Below are positions 40,325-48,879 of a stretch of 64,000 nt of DNA, piece after piece. The stretch is from Burkholderia pyrrocinia (lineage in GTDB: Bacteria > Pseudomonadota > Gammaproteobacteria > Burkholderiales > Burkholderiaceae): the NCBI RefSeq assembly GCF_018417535.1, contig NZ_CP070977.1, positions 2,046,001-2,110,000 on the forward strand, written 5' to 3'. Position numbers and translations under genes: made by a program. Each line of letters starts with the position of its first letter. The stretch's first letter is position 1. The notes under the pieces were generated by a model, which was not told where the DNA came from, made no database searches, and saw nothing but the letters and a program-made list of their open reading frames with translations.

Positions 40325-41608
40325 ATGTCCAATAATCAGATCCTCTTCGAACGCGCCCAGAAGACCATTCCCGGCGGCGTCAACTCGCCGGTGCGCGCAT
40401 TCCGTTCGGTCGGCGGCACGCCGCGTTTCGTCGCGCGCGCGCAAGGCCCGTATTTCTGGGATGCCGACGGCAAGCAGTACATCGACTACATCGGCTCGTG
40501 GGGCCCGATGATCGTCGGCCACGTCCATCCGGAAGTGCTGACGGCCGTGCAAAACGTGCTGGCCGACGGCTTCTCGTTCGGCGCGCCGACCGAGGCCGAG
40601 ATCGAGATCGCCGAGGAAATCTGCAAGCTCGTGCCGTCGATCGAGCAGGTGCGAATGGTGTCGAGCGGCACCGAGGCCACGATGAGCGCGCTGCGTCTTG
40701 CACGCGGCTTCACGGGCCGCAGCCGCATCGTCAAGTTCGAGGGCTGCTACCACGGCCACGCGGACAGCCTGCTCGTCAAGGCCGGCTCGGGCCTGCTGAC
40801 GTTCGGCAACCCGACGTCGGCCGGCGTGCCCGCCGACATCGCGAAGCACACGACCGTCCTCGAATACAACAACGTCGCCGCGCTCGAGGAAGCATTCGGC
40901 GCGTTCGGCGACGAGATCGCCGCGGTGATCGTCGAGCCCGTCGCGGGCAACATGAACCTCGTGCGCGGCACGCCCGAATTCCTGAACGCGCTGCGCGCGC
41001 TGTGCACGAAGCACGGCGCCGTGCTGATCTTCGACGAGGTGATGTGCGGTTTCCGCGTCGCGCTCGGCGGCGCGCAAGCGTACTACGGGATCACGGCCGA
41101 CCTCACCTGCCTCGGCAAGGTGATCGGCGGCGGGATGCCGGCCGCCGCGTTCGGCGGCCGCCGCGACATCATGGCCCATCTCGCACCGCTCGGCGGCGTC
41201 TACCAGGCCGGCACGCTGTCGGGCAACCCGATCGCGGTCGCCGCGGGCCTGAAGACGCTGCAATTGATCCAGGCGCCGGGCTTCTACGACGCGCTCACCG
41301 CGCAGACGAAGCGTCTCGCAGAAGGCCTCGCGGCCGAAGCGCGTGCAGTCGGCGTGCCGTTCGCGGCCGACTCGATCGGCGCGATGTTCGGCCTCTACTT
41401 CGCCGAGCGCGTGCCGACCAGCTTCGCGGAAGTCACGAAGAGCGACACCGAGCGCTTCAACCGCTTCTTCCACCTGATGCTCGACGAGGGCGTGTACTTC
41501 GCGCCGTCCGCGTACGAGGCCGGCTTCGTGTCGAGCACGCACGACGACGCGGTGATCGACGCGACGCTCGCGGCCGCGCGCCGCGCGTTCGCGGCACTCG
41601 CCGCCTGA
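40325..41608 (+). CDS. hemL: Glutamate-1-semialdehyde 2,1-aminomutase
   Basis: 427 residues. PLP enzyme converting glutamate-1-semialdehyde to 5-aminolevulinate, the C5 entry to heme. N-terminal [18 protein letters not shown]; the [16 protein letters not shown] site; [17 protein letters not shown]; and the PLP lysine in [18 protein letters not shown]. All expected residues are present. Followed 15 bp later by ribD. Confidence 0.97.
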   Translation: MSNNQILFERAQKTIPGGVNSPVRAFRSVGGTPRFVARAQGPYFWDADGKQYIDYIGSWGPMIVGHVHPEVLTAVQNVLADGFSFGAPTEAEIEIAEEICKLVPSIEQVRMVSSGTEATMSALRLARGFTGRSRIVKFEGCYHGHADSLLVKAGSGLLTFGNPTSAGVPADIAKHTTVLEYNNVAALEEAFGAFGDEIAAVIVEPVAGNMNLVRGTPEFLNALRALCTKHGAVLIFDEVMCGFRVALGGAQAYYGITADLTCLGKVIGGGMPAAAFGGRRDIMAHLAPLGGVYQAGTLSGNPIAVAAGLKTLQLIQAPGFYDALTAQTKRLAEGLAAEARAVGVPFAADSIGAMFGLYFAERVPTSFAEVTKSDTERFNRFFHLMLDEGVYFAPSAYEAGFVSSTHDDAVIDATLAAARRAFAALAA

Positions 41609-41623
41609 CCCGGGGCCGCGCGC

Positions 41624-42745
41624 ATGTTCTCGGATATCGATTTCGCCCGCATGGAGCGCGCGCTCGCGCTCGCCGCGCGCGGGATGTATACGACGGCGCC
41701 GAACCCGCGCGTCGGCTGCGTGATCGTCAAGGACGGTGACGTGATCGGCGAAGGCTTCACGCAACCGGCCGGCCAGGACCACGCGGAAGTGCAGGCGCTG
41801 AAGGACGCGCGCTCGCGCGGCCACGACGTCGCGGGCTCGACCGTCTACGTGACGCTCGAGCCGTGCAGCCATTTCGGCCGCACGCCGCCGTGCGCGAACG
41901 CGCTGATCGAAGCGCGCGTCGCGAAGGTCGTCGCGGCGATGGAAGACCCGAACCCGCAGGTATCGGGGCGCGGCCTCGGCATGCTGCGCGACGCGGGCAT
42001 CGACGTGCGCTGCGGGTTGCTCGCGCACGAAGCCGGCGAACTGAACATCGGCTTCGTGTCGCGGATGACGCGCGGCCGCCCGTGGGTGCGGATGAAGACC
42101 GCCGCGTCACTCGACGGCCGCACCGCGCTGCCGTCCGGCGAAAGCCAGTGGATCACCGGCGATGCCGCACGCCTCGACGGACACGCTTGGCGCGCGCGCG
42201 CCTGCGCGATCCTCACCGGCATCGGCACCGTGCGCGAGGACAACCCGCTGCTGACCGTGCGCGGCATCGACACGCCGCGCCAGCCGCAGCGCATCCTGGT
42301 CGACAGCCGCCTCGACCTGCCGCTCGACGCGCGGCTGCTCGAAGGCGCACCGCTGCTGATCTTCTGCGGCCGGCTCGACGCCGCCGGCGAATTGCGCGCG
42401 AACGTGCTGAAGGCGCGCGGCGCGGAAATCGTGCCGCTCGCGAATGCGCACGGCAAGGTCGACCTGCCCGCGATGCTGGCGGCGCTCGGTGCGCGCGGCG
42501 TCAACGAGCTGCACGTCGAGGCCGGCCACAAGCTGAACGGCTCGCTGCTGCGCGAACAGTGCGTCGACGAATTGCTCGTCTATCTCGCGCCGAGCCTGCT
42601 GGGCGCCGACGCGGCCGGCATGTTCGACCTCGCCGCGCCGGCGAATCTCGACGCACGCACGCGACTGTCGTTTCACGGTATCGAGCGGATCGGCGACGAT
42701 CTGCGGATCCTGGCGCGATTCGCACCGTCCGACGCCACGCACTGA
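41624..42745 (+). CDS. ribD: Bifunctional riboflavin deaminase-reductase RibD
   Basis: 373 residues. N-terminal deaminase domain (residues about 1-145) with the zinc site HAEVQALKDA and LEPCSHFGRTPPCANALIEA, acting on the diaminopyrimidine intermediate. C-terminal reductase domain (about 150-365) with MKTAASLDGRTALPSGESQW, the SxxDG-type substrate strand, and NELHVEAGHKLNGSLL. Both steps of riboflavin synthesis are covered. It lies 14 bp before ribE. Confidence 0.96.
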   Translation: MFSDIDFARMERALALAARGMYTTAPNPRVGCVIVKDGDVIGEGFTQPAGQDHAEVQALKDARSRGHDVAGSTVYVTLEPCSHFGRTPPCANALIEARVAKVVAAMEDPNPQVSGRGLGMLRDAGIDVRCGLLAHEAGELNIGFVSRMTRGRPWVRMKTAASLDGRTALPSGESQWITGDAARLDGHAWRARACAILTGIGTVREDNPLLTVRGIDTPRQPQRILVDSRLDLPLDARLLEGAPLLIFCGRLDAAGELRANVLKARGAEIVPLANAHGKVDLPAMLAALGARGVNELHVEAGHKLNGSLLREQCVDELLVYLAPSLLGADAAGMFDLAAPANLDARTRLSFHGIERIGDDLRILARFAPSDATH

Positions 42746-42759
42746 ACGGGATCGTCACG

Positions 42760-43389
42760 ATGTTTACCGGAATTGTCGCCGCCGTCGGCCGCATCGAATC
42801 GATCAGTCCGCTCGGCTCGTCGGCCGATGCGGGCGTCCGCCTGACCGTGCTGGCCGGCGGGCTCGACCTCGCCGACGTCGCGCTGGGCGACAGCATCGCG
42901 ATCCAGGGCGCGTGCATGACGGTGATCGAAAAGACCGACACCGCGTTCGACGTCGACGTGTCGCGCGAAAGCCTGAACCGCACGGTCGGCCTCGGCCAAC
43001 CCGGCGAAGTCAACATCGAGAAGGCGCTGCGCGCGCACGACCGCCTTGGCGGGCACATCGTGTCGGGCCACGTCGACGGCCTCGGCACCGTGTCGCGCTT
43101 CGCGCCGGTCGGCGAGTCGCACGAGCTGCGGATCGTCGCGCCGCGCGAGCTCGGCCGCTATCTCGCGTACAAGGGGTCGATCACGGTCAACGGCGTGAGC
43201 CTGACCGTCAACACGGTCGACGATCGCGCGGACGGCTGCGAATTCTCGATCAACCTGATTCCGCATACGGTCGAGGTCACGACGCTGCGCCACCTGAAGG
43301 CCGGCGACAAGGTCAATCTGGAAGTCGACATGATCGCGCGGTATGTCGAGCGGATGCTGTCGACGTCGTCTCCTTTGGGGCGCTCGTAG
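42760..43389 (+). CDS. ribE: Riboflavin synthase, alpha subunit
   Basis: 209 residues. Dismutates two 6,7-dimethyl-8-ribityllumazine to riboflavin. Two lumazine-binding repeats: residues 1-97 (MFTGIVAAVGRIES, DSIAIQGACMTVIE) and 98-195 (GHIVSGHVDGLGTV, GSITVNGVSLTVNTV). The ATG at 42760 is the family N-terminus MFTGIV. It is the last gene of hemL-ribD-ribE before the convergent toxin-antitoxin remnant. Confidence 0.96.
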   Translation: MFTGIVAAVGRIESISPLGSSADAGVRLTVLAGGLDLADVALGDSIAIQGACMTVIEKTDTAFDVDVSRESLNRTVGLGQPGEVNIEKALRAHDRLGGHIVSGHVDGLGTVSRFAPVGESHELRIVAPRELGRYLAYKGSITVNGVSLTVNTVDDRADGCEFSINLIPHTVEVTTLRHLKAGDKVNLEVDMIARYVERMLSTSSPLGRS

Positions 43390-43400
43390 CAGCAGGTCAT

Positions 43401-43690
43401 TCAAGCGTTATCACGTACCGGTGGCCACATCCTGGGCGTATGAACCAGTGCCAGTATCCATACGATGCTGCCCGAAATCTCGTACACGAGCCGGTAGTTT
43501 TCGTGCGGAATCAGTTCACGCGTCCCCGCGATGCGGCCTAAACGACCTGATTCGGGAAAGTCCGCCAACCGTTGCGCGGGGCGTCGAACAGTTCGTCCAT
43601 GCGCGCCGCGGCGGCAAGACTATCGCTCGCGATGTATTCCCATATCAGTTCGCGATCCGCTTCAGCCTCCGGGGCCCAGACTACCCTCAT
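43401..43690 (-). pseudogene. ParE/RelE-type toxin, frameshifted
   Basis: Starts at ATG 43690, which overlaps the antitoxin stop as ATGA. The first frame reads MRVVWAPEAEADRELIWEYI, then MDELFDAP, and soon stops. The next frame continues AQRLADFPESGRLGRIAGTR, then ELIPHENYRLVYEISGSIVW, then ILALVHTPRMWP. Joined by one extra base in the G4/C4 run at 43578-43581, they give a normal 96-residue ParE/RelE toxin with the typical REL..P.NYRLVYE strand. The length, 290 bp, is exactly one short of a whole number of codons. Probably an inactivated toxin; a sequencing error in the short homopolymer cannot be ruled out. Confidence 0.8.
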
Positions 43691-43965
43691 GCCTTGCCCG
43701 CGGCGCCAGCTCGCCGTTTCGCAAATCGGGCCGCAACTTGATCGTTCGAGCTACCTTGCCCAGCCCGCACCGAGGCGCGGGCCGCCTCGACCTTCCTGCC
43801 AAGGAATTCGTCGTACTCGCGCGCTTCGCGCTGACGCTGGATAAATGCGCGCATCAGTTCGCGCATGAGTTGCGATGCCGGTCGATGTGCCGCCTCGGCC
43901 TCGGCCATGAACGCGTCACGCAATTCCGGCTCGAGCTTCATCGTGAAAACCGCCTCTTTCGCCAT
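43687..43965 (-). CDS. Ribbon-helix-helix antitoxin
   Basis: 92 residues. MAKEAVFTMKLEPELRDAFM followed by AEAEAAHRPASQLMRELMRA matches a ribbon-helix-helix DNA-binding start (strand FTMKLEPEL, helix, helix) as in ParD/RelB-type antitoxins. The charged C-terminal tail would wrap the toxin. GGAGGG lies 5 nt before the ATG at 43965. The stop overlaps the toxin start. It remains intact although the toxin is frameshifted. A palindrome upstream is a likely autoregulatory site. Confidence 0.85.
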   Translation of the reverse strand: MAKEAVFTMKLEPELRDAFMAEAEAAHRPASQLMRELMRAFIQRQREAREYDEFLGRKVEAARASVRAGQGSSNDQVAARFAKRRAGAAGKA

Positions 43966-43987
43966 ACATCCCTCCAACCAATCCCAA

Positions 43988-44004
43988 TATACTAACGAAG
44001 TATA
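43988..44004. promoter_or_regulatory. Operator-like palindrome of the antitoxin
   Basis: TATACT-AACGA-AGTATA, a 6+5+6 inverted repeat 23 bp upstream of the antitoxin ATG. Ribbon-helix-helix antitoxins usually bind such short AT-rich repeats over their own promoter. Confidence 0.55.
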
Positions 44005-44626
44005 TACACTTTCAGTATGTGCCAGCGCCGTTCATGTATGGTCCGTCCGCGGCTCCTGTCGCCTGGAAACCTGCGACGATATGACACCTACTACCACTGG
44101 TTGTGACCGTCCTCTTAGCCTAGCGTTTACCGGAGCGGTCCTTGGTCGCTTTACGCCCAATGAATGGGGGCGAATCATAACTTTCCGAAGGGGAACCGCG
44201 AGCAAGGTAAAGTCATGCCCCATCACTCACTGCGTTAGCTTATTGAAAGTCCGGGAGGGAGAAAAAATGGATCGATCCATTGATTTGCTCATTCACGAGC
44301 TTCATTGCTGCTGGCTTACTTGGTGAGTCGCCCGATCGGGCGATCCGCGTTCCAGCGCTTCGCTGTCTCGTCAATACGAGGCAACGCCCTGGCCCCATTT
44401 CCAATCATAGCCTGTCCCGTCAGCCGGTCGATTCCGATTGACCTGCCCCCATCGAAACGATTCCCGTCGCATCCGCTCGTCGACCCGCGGGCCCGATCCT
44501 CGACCGAATGGCCAACGACGCGCACGGGTCATGCCGTCGCGCTAAGATGCGTCGACAGCGGTTTCAACGCCGCAACGCACGACGCGCCGCGTACCGGCCG
44601 CCGTTCTTCCCACAGGAGTCGTTCCC
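44005..44626. other. Lower-GC gap with one short ribosome-site-led frame
   Basis: About 620 bp, AT-richer than its neighbours, between the antitoxin and the DUF1993 gene. I see no full gene. It holds a 19-codon frame with a strong ribosome site (44267-44326) and a perfect CGCCCGATCGGGCG palindrome (44331-44344). Composition suggests leftover transferred DNA tied to the toxin-antitoxin locus. Confidence 0.45.
44267..44326 (+). CDS. 19-residue short frame with a strong ribosome site
   Basis: GGGAGGGAG, 6 nt, then ATG and 18 more codons, MDRSIDLLIHELHCCWLTW. The ribosome site is far better than chance in this region. It may be the start of a truncated gene, a leader peptide, or nothing. No family recognised. 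Confidence 0.3.
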   Translation: MDRSIDLLIHELHCCWLTW

Positions 44627-45145
44627 ATGTCCATCTCGATGTACCAGGCTTCGCTGCCCGTCCTGATCCGCGGCCTGACCAACCTGCAGCACATCCTCGG
44701 CAAGGTGCAGGCGCACGCGGCCGAGAAGCAGATCGACCCGTCGGTGTTCATTGGCGCGCGCCTCTACCCGGACATGCTGCCGCTCGTCCGCCAGGTCTAC
44801 ATCGCGACCGACACGGCCAAGGGCTGTGCGGCGCGGCTCGCCGGCACCGAGATCCCGAGCTACCCGGACGTCGAGCAGACGTTCGACGAACTGCACGCGC
44901 GCATCCAGAAGACGATCGACTACCTGACAAGCTTCGACGCCGCGCAGATCGACGGCAGCGAGGCGCGCCAGATCGTGCTGAAAATGCGCGTCGGCCCGAT
45001 CGAGTTCACCGGCCAGTCATACCTGCTGAACTTCGTGCTGCCCAATTTCTTCTTCCACGTAACAACCGCGTACGACATCCTGCGCCACAGCGGCGTCGAG
45101 CTCGGCAAGCTCGACTACCTCGGCGGGCGCAACGAGCATGCATGA
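44627..45145 (+). CDS. DUF1993 family protein
   Basis: 172 residues. [20 protein letters not shown] opens with the family's S.Y.ASV..F...L..L pattern, and [20 protein letters not shown], followed by ELGKLDYL, is the family's C-terminal block (FH...AYxILRhxGvxLGKxDFLG). A helical DinB-like bundle with an unknown role, cytoplasmic. ACAGGAG lies 10 nt before the ATG. It stands alone ahead of ribBA. Confidence 0.9.
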   Translation: MSISMYQASLPVLIRGLTNLQHILGKVQAHAAEKQIDPSVFIGARLYPDMLPLVRQVYIATDTAKGCAARLAGTEIPSYPDVEQTFDELHARIQKTIDYLTSFDAAQIDGSEARQIVLKMRVGPIEFTGQSYLLNFVLPNFFFHVTTAYDILRHSGVELGKLDYLGGRNEHA

Positions 45146-45345
45146 CGCATGACGCACGGCCGGGCACGGCCCGGCCCGCAACCGCCCGCACCCGCGTGCA
45201 GGCAACGTTCGGCGGCCCGGGCCGGCCGGCCGCGCAGGCCGGCCGCACCGCCTTCCGGAGCGCTTGCCGGCCGCGCACAACCCGCGCCAGCCGAAACGCC
45301 GTCCGGCTGGCGTAAAATACGCACTTTCCTCTTTCTCGCCCCCTT

Positions 45346-46488
45346 ATGACGCTCGCCTCCACGCTCGACATCATCGCCGAGCTGAAAGCCGGCCGGATGG
45401 TGATCCTGGTCGACGAAGAAGACCGCGAAAACGAAGGCGATCTCGTGATCGCCGCCGAATTCGTCACGCCGGAAGCGATCAACTTCATGGCCAAGTACGG
45501 CCGCGGCCTGGTTTGTCTGACGTTGACGCAGGAGCGCTGCAAGCAGTTGCACCTGCCGCTGATGACCTACCGCAACGGCACGCAGTACGGCACGGCGTTC
45601 ACGGTCAGCATCGAAGCGGCCGAAGGCGTGACGACCGGCATCTCGGCCGCCGACCGTGCGCACACGATCGCCACGGCGGTCGCGCACGACGTGCGTCCCG
45701 AGCACATCGTGCAGCCGGGTCACGTGTTCCCGATCATGGCGCAGCCGGGCGGCGTGCTCGTGCGCGCGGGCCACACCGAGGCCGGCTGCGATTTCACCGC
45801 GCTCGCGGGCCTCACGCCGGCCGCGGTGATCTGCGAGATCATCAAGGACGACGGCACGATGGCGCGCCTGCCCGACCTGATCGAATTCGCAAAGGAACAC
45901 GGTCTGAAGATCGGCACGATCGCCGACCTGATCCAGTACCGCAGCCGCACCGAATCGATCATCGAGCGGATCGCCGAGCGCACGATGCAGACCGCGCACG
46001 GCACGTTCCGCGCGGTGCTGTACCGCGACCAGCCGAGCGGTTCGCCGCACATCGCGCTGGTGCGCGGCACGCCGTCGCCCGACGTCGATACGCCGGTGCG
46101 CGTGCACGAACCGCTGTCGGTCCTCGATCTGCTCGAAACGGGCGTGTCGACGCACTCGTGGACGCTCGACGCCGCGATGCGCGACATCGCGGAACGCGAC
46201 CTCGGCGTGATCGTGCTGCTCAACTGCGGCGACACGAAGGAACACCTGATCGACGTCTTCAAGGCGTTCGACGAGGAAGAAAAGGCCGCTGCGCTCAAGC
46301 GCCGGCCGGTCGATTTCAAGACGTTCGGCATCGGCGCGCAGATCCTGCGCGATGTCGGCGTCGGCAAGATGCAGGTGCTGTCGAATCCGCGCAAGCTGGG
46401 CAGCATGTCCGGCTACGGCCTCGAAGTCACGGGCTTCATTCCGATGCCCGGCGGCGAAGCCAAGTCCTGCCCGGCGTCCAACGCGTAA
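45346..46488 (+). CDS. ribBA: 3,4-Dihydroxy-2-butanone-4-phosphate synthase with degenerate GTP cyclohydrolase II domain
   Basis: 380 residues. The N-terminal RibB domain (1-205) makes dihydroxybutanone phosphate from ribulose-5-phosphate: [20 protein letters not shown], and [20 protein letters not shown]. The C-terminal half follows the RibA outline (ending in [20 protein letters not shown]) but lacks the zinc and catalytic block. Where RibA has HSECLTGD...RCDCG, this reads [20 protein letters not shown]. So the RibA half is probably inactive, the 'RibBX' type. A separate RibA must exist elsewhere. First of ribBA-ribH-nusB. Confidence 0.95.
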   Translation: MTLASTLDIIAELKAGRMVILVDEEDRENEGDLVIAAEFVTPEAINFMAKYGRGLVCLTLTQERCKQLHLPLMTYRNGTQYGTAFTVSIEAAEGVTTGISAADRAHTIATAVAHDVRPEHIVQPGHVFPIMAQPGGVLVRAGHTEAGCDFTALAGLTPAAVICEIIKDDGTMARLPDLIEFAKEHGLKIGTIADLIQYRSRTESIIERIAERTMQTAHGTFRAVLYRDQPSGSPHIALVRGTPSPDVDTPVRVHEPLSVLDLLETGVSTHSWTLDAAMRDIAERDLGVIVLLNCGDTKEHLIDVFKAFDEEEKAAALKRRPVDFKTFGIGAQILRDVGVGKMQVLSNPRKLGSMSGYGLEVTGFIPMPGGEAKSCPASNA

Positions 46489-46541
46489 CCCGCCACGACG
46501 CTTTCGCCCTATAACCGCTCATCCACACCACGGACAAGATC

Positions 46542-47066
46542 ATGGAAATCGGACAATACCAACCGAATCTCGAAGGCGACGGCCTGCGTATCGGCATCGT
46601 GCAATCGCGCTTCAACGAACCCGTGTGCAACGGTCTCGCCGACGCGTGCGTCGAAGAACTGGAGCGCCTCGGCGTCACCGGTGAAGACGTGCTGCTCGTG
46701 TCGGTGCCCGGCGCGCTGGAAATCCCGCTCGCGCTGCAGAAGCTCGCGGAAAGCGGCCAGTTCGACGCGCTGATCGCGCTCGGCGCGGTGATCCGCGGCG
46801 AGACCTACCACTTCGAACTCGTGTCGAACGAGAGCGGCGCGGGCATCACCCGCATCGGCCTCGACTTCAACCTGCCGATCGCGAACGCGGTCCTGACGAC
46901 CGAAAACGACGAGCAGGCCGTCGCGCGCATGACCGAAAAGGGTCGTGACGCCGCGCGCGTCGCCGTCGAGATGGCCAACCTGACGATGGCGCTCGACCAG
47001 CTCGGCGACGACGACGACGACGAGGACGAAGAAGAAGACGAAGACGACGAAGAGGAGCGCGCATGA
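46542..47066 (+). CDS. ribH: 6,7-Dimethyl-8-ribityllumazine synthase
   Basis: 174 residues. Joins the RibB and RibD products to form lumazine, the substrate of Rib[59 protein letters not shown] and [13 protein letters not shown] are the family motifs. The last 20 or so residues are almost purely Asp and Glu ([17 protein letters not shown]), an acidic tail beyond the normal end of the fold. The ATGA at 47063 overlaps nusB. Confidence 0.96.
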   Translation: MEIGQYQPNLEGDGLRIGIVQSRFNEPVCNGLADACVEELERLGVTGEDVLLVSVPGALEIPLALQKLAESGQFDALIALGAVIRGETYHFELVSNESGAGITRIGLDFNLPIANAVLTTENDEQAVARMTEKGRDAARVAVEMANLTMALDQLGDDDDDEDEEEDEDDEEERA

Positions 47067-47500
47067 AGAAGAGCGCCCGCCGACAATCGCGCGAGCTGGC
47101 GACGCAGGGCCTGTACCAGTGGCTGCTGTCGAACGCGCCCTCCGGCGAGATCGACGCGCAACTGCGCGGCGCGCTCGGTTACGACAAGGCTGACAAGGAG
47201 CTGCTCGAAGCCATCCTGCACGGCGTGATCCGCGAGCACGCGACGCTCGTCGAAGCGCTGACGCCGTCGCTGGACCGTCCGATCGACCAGTTGTCGCCGG
47301 TCGAACGCGCGGTGCTGCTGATCGCGACGTTCGAGCTCACGCACCACGTCGAAACGCCGTACCGCGTGATCATCAACGAAGCTGTCGAACTCGCGAAGAC
47401 GTTCGGCGGCTCCGACGGCTACAAGTACGTGAACGGCGTGCTCGACAAGCTCGCCGCGAAGCTGCGCCCCGCTGAAACGCAGGCGCGCCGCAACGGCTGA
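47063..47500 (+). CDS. nusB: Transcription antitermination factor NusB
   Basis: 145 residues. NusB with NusE binds boxA in rRNA leaders. Basic N-terminus [20 protein letters not shown], the middle [20 protein letters not shown] and C-terminal [20 protein letters not shown] followed by [12 protein letters not shown]. It overlaps ribH by 4 bp (ATGA), the widely conserved ribH-nusB pairing. A strong intrinsic terminator follows. Confidence 0.97.
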   Translation: MKKSARRQSRELATQGLYQWLLSNAPSGEIDAQLRGALGYDKADKELLEAILHGVIREHATLVEALTPSLDRPIDQLSPVERAVLLIATFELTHHVETPYRVIINEAVELAKTFGGSDGYKYVNGVLDKLAAKLRPAETQARRNG

Positions 47501-47512
47501 TACCGTTTGTCC

Positions 47513-47537
47513 ACGGGCGCGCAAGCGCCCGTTTTTT
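47513..47537 (+). terminator. Intrinsic terminator after nusB
   Basis: ACGGGCGC-GCAA-GCGCCCGT followed by TTTTTT; an 8-bp stem with a stable GCAA tetraloop, 13 nt past the nusB stop. Confidence 0.92.
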
Positions 47538-47568
47538 ATTCCCCCGCCCTCCTCGCCCCGCCCGACCG

Positions 47569-48765
47569 ATGAATACCACCGCCGATTCGCTCGTCACGCT
47601 CGCCGCACGCGTCGACGCGATCCAGCCCTTCTACGTGATGGAACTGATGAAGGAGGCACAGCGGCTCGAGTCCTCCGGGCGCGATGTTATCCACATGGGC
47701 ATCGGCGAACCGGATTTCACCGCGCCGGAGCCTGTCGTCGACGCGGCCGCGGCCGCGCTGCGCCGCGGCGTCACGCAGTACACGAGCGCGCTCGGCATTG
47801 CGCCGCTGCGCGAAGCAATCGCCGCGCACTACGCGCGCGCGTACGGCCTCACGATCAGCCCCGAACGGATCGTCGTGACGGCCGGCGCATCGGCCGCGCT
47901 GCTGCTCGCGTGCCTCGCGCTCGTCGGCCGCGACGACGAGGTGCTGATGCCCGACCCGTCGTATCCGTGCAACCGGCATTTCGTCGCGGCGGCCGAAGGC
48001 CGCGCGGTGCTCGTGCCGAGCGGCCCGGATGCGCGCTTCCAGCTCACCGAGGACGACGTCCGCTCGCGCTGGAGCGACCGCACGCGCGGCGTGCTGCTCG
48101 CATCGCCGTCGAACCCGACCGGCACGTCGCTCGAGCCGGACGAGCTGAAGCGGATCGTCGCAGCCGTACGCGCACGCGGCGGCTTCACGATCGTCGACGA
48201 GATCTACCAGGGGCTCAGCTACGACGCGGCGCCCGTGTCGGCGCTGTCGTTCGGCGACGATGTCGTCACCGTGAACAGCTTCTCGAAGTATTTCAGCATG
48301 ACGGGCTGGCGGCTCGGCTGGCTCGTCGTGCCGCCCGCGCTGGTCGGAACGTTCGAGAAGCTTTCGCAGAACCTGTTCATCTGCCCGTCCGCACTCGCGC
48401 AGCACGCGGCGCTCGCGTGCTTCGAACCGGCCACGCTCGACATCTACGAAGCGCGCCGGCTCGAATTCAAACGCCGCCGCGATTTCATCGCACCGGCGCT
48501 CGAACGGCTCGGCTTCACGGTGCCGGTGATGCCGGACGGCGCGTTCTATGTCTATGCGCATTGCGGCGGCGTCGCCCACCCGGCGGCCGGCGACAGCGCC
48601 GCGCTCACGCAGGCGATGCTGCACGACGCTGGCGTCGTGCTGGTGCCCGGCATGGACTTCGGCGTCCATGCGCCGCGCGACTATATCCGTCTGTCCTATG
48701 CGACGGCCTACTCGCGGCTCGAAGAAGCGGTCGAACGGCTCGCGACACTGTTCGGGCAGCACTGA
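47569..48765 (+). CDS. PLP-dependent class I/II aminotransferase
   Basis: 398 residues, fold-type I. VIHMGIGEPDFTAPEPVVDA (substrate arm), VVTAGASAALLLACLALVG, the SNPTGT loop, FTIVDEIYQGLSY with the PLP Asp/Tyr, and the lysine in NSFSKYFSMTGWRLGWLVVP. The C-terminal RLSYATAYSRLEEAVERL carries the carboxylate-binding Arg. Likely an aspartate- or alanine-type aminotransferase; the substrate is not decided by sequence. Bounded by terminators on both sides. Confidence 0.93.
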   Translation: MNTTADSLVTLAARVDAIQPFYVMELMKEAQRLESSGRDVIHMGIGEPDFTAPEPVVDAAAAALRRGVTQYTSALGIAPLREAIAAHYARAYGLTISPERIVVTAGASAALLLACLALVGRDDEVLMPDPSYPCNRHFVAAAEGRAVLVPSGPDARFQLTEDDVRSRWSDRTRGVLLASPSNPTGTSLEPDELKRIVAAVRARGGFTIVDEIYQGLSYDAAPVSALSFGDDVVTVNSFSKYFSMTGWRLGWLVVPPALVGTFEKLSQNLFICPSALAQHAALACFEPATLDIYEARRLEFKRRRDFIAPALERLGFTVPVMPDGAFYVYAHCGGVAHPAAGDSAALTQAMLHDAGVVLVPGMDFGVHAPRDYIRLSYATAYSRLEEAVERLATLFGQH

Positions 48766-48807
48766 CACCGCGGCCGGCACCCCGGCCGTTCCACACACCG
48801 CCAAAAA

Positions 48808-48834
48808 GAAAAGGCACCCGATCGGGTGCCTTTT
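48808..48834. terminator. Convergent intrinsic terminator
   Basis: AAAGGCACCCG-AT-CGGGTGCCTTT, an 11-bp stem with a two-base loop, A-rich before and TTTT after. It serves the aminotransferase and the convergent transglycosylase genes. Confidence 0.88.
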
Positions 48835-48879
48835 GCATTTCCTGCCGGCCGGAACCGTGCGGTACGTTACTGCCGTACG

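Noticed and set aside
44032..44226. 64-codon minus-strand frame in the gap after the antitoxin
   Set aside because: No ribosome site, no recognisable domain and composition like the non-coding sequence around it.
45146..45345. FMN riboswitch ahead of ribBA
   Set aside because: None of the conserved FMN element blocks (AGGNNCTTCGGGGCAGG-type) appears. The gap has only GC-rich hairpins typical of the genome.
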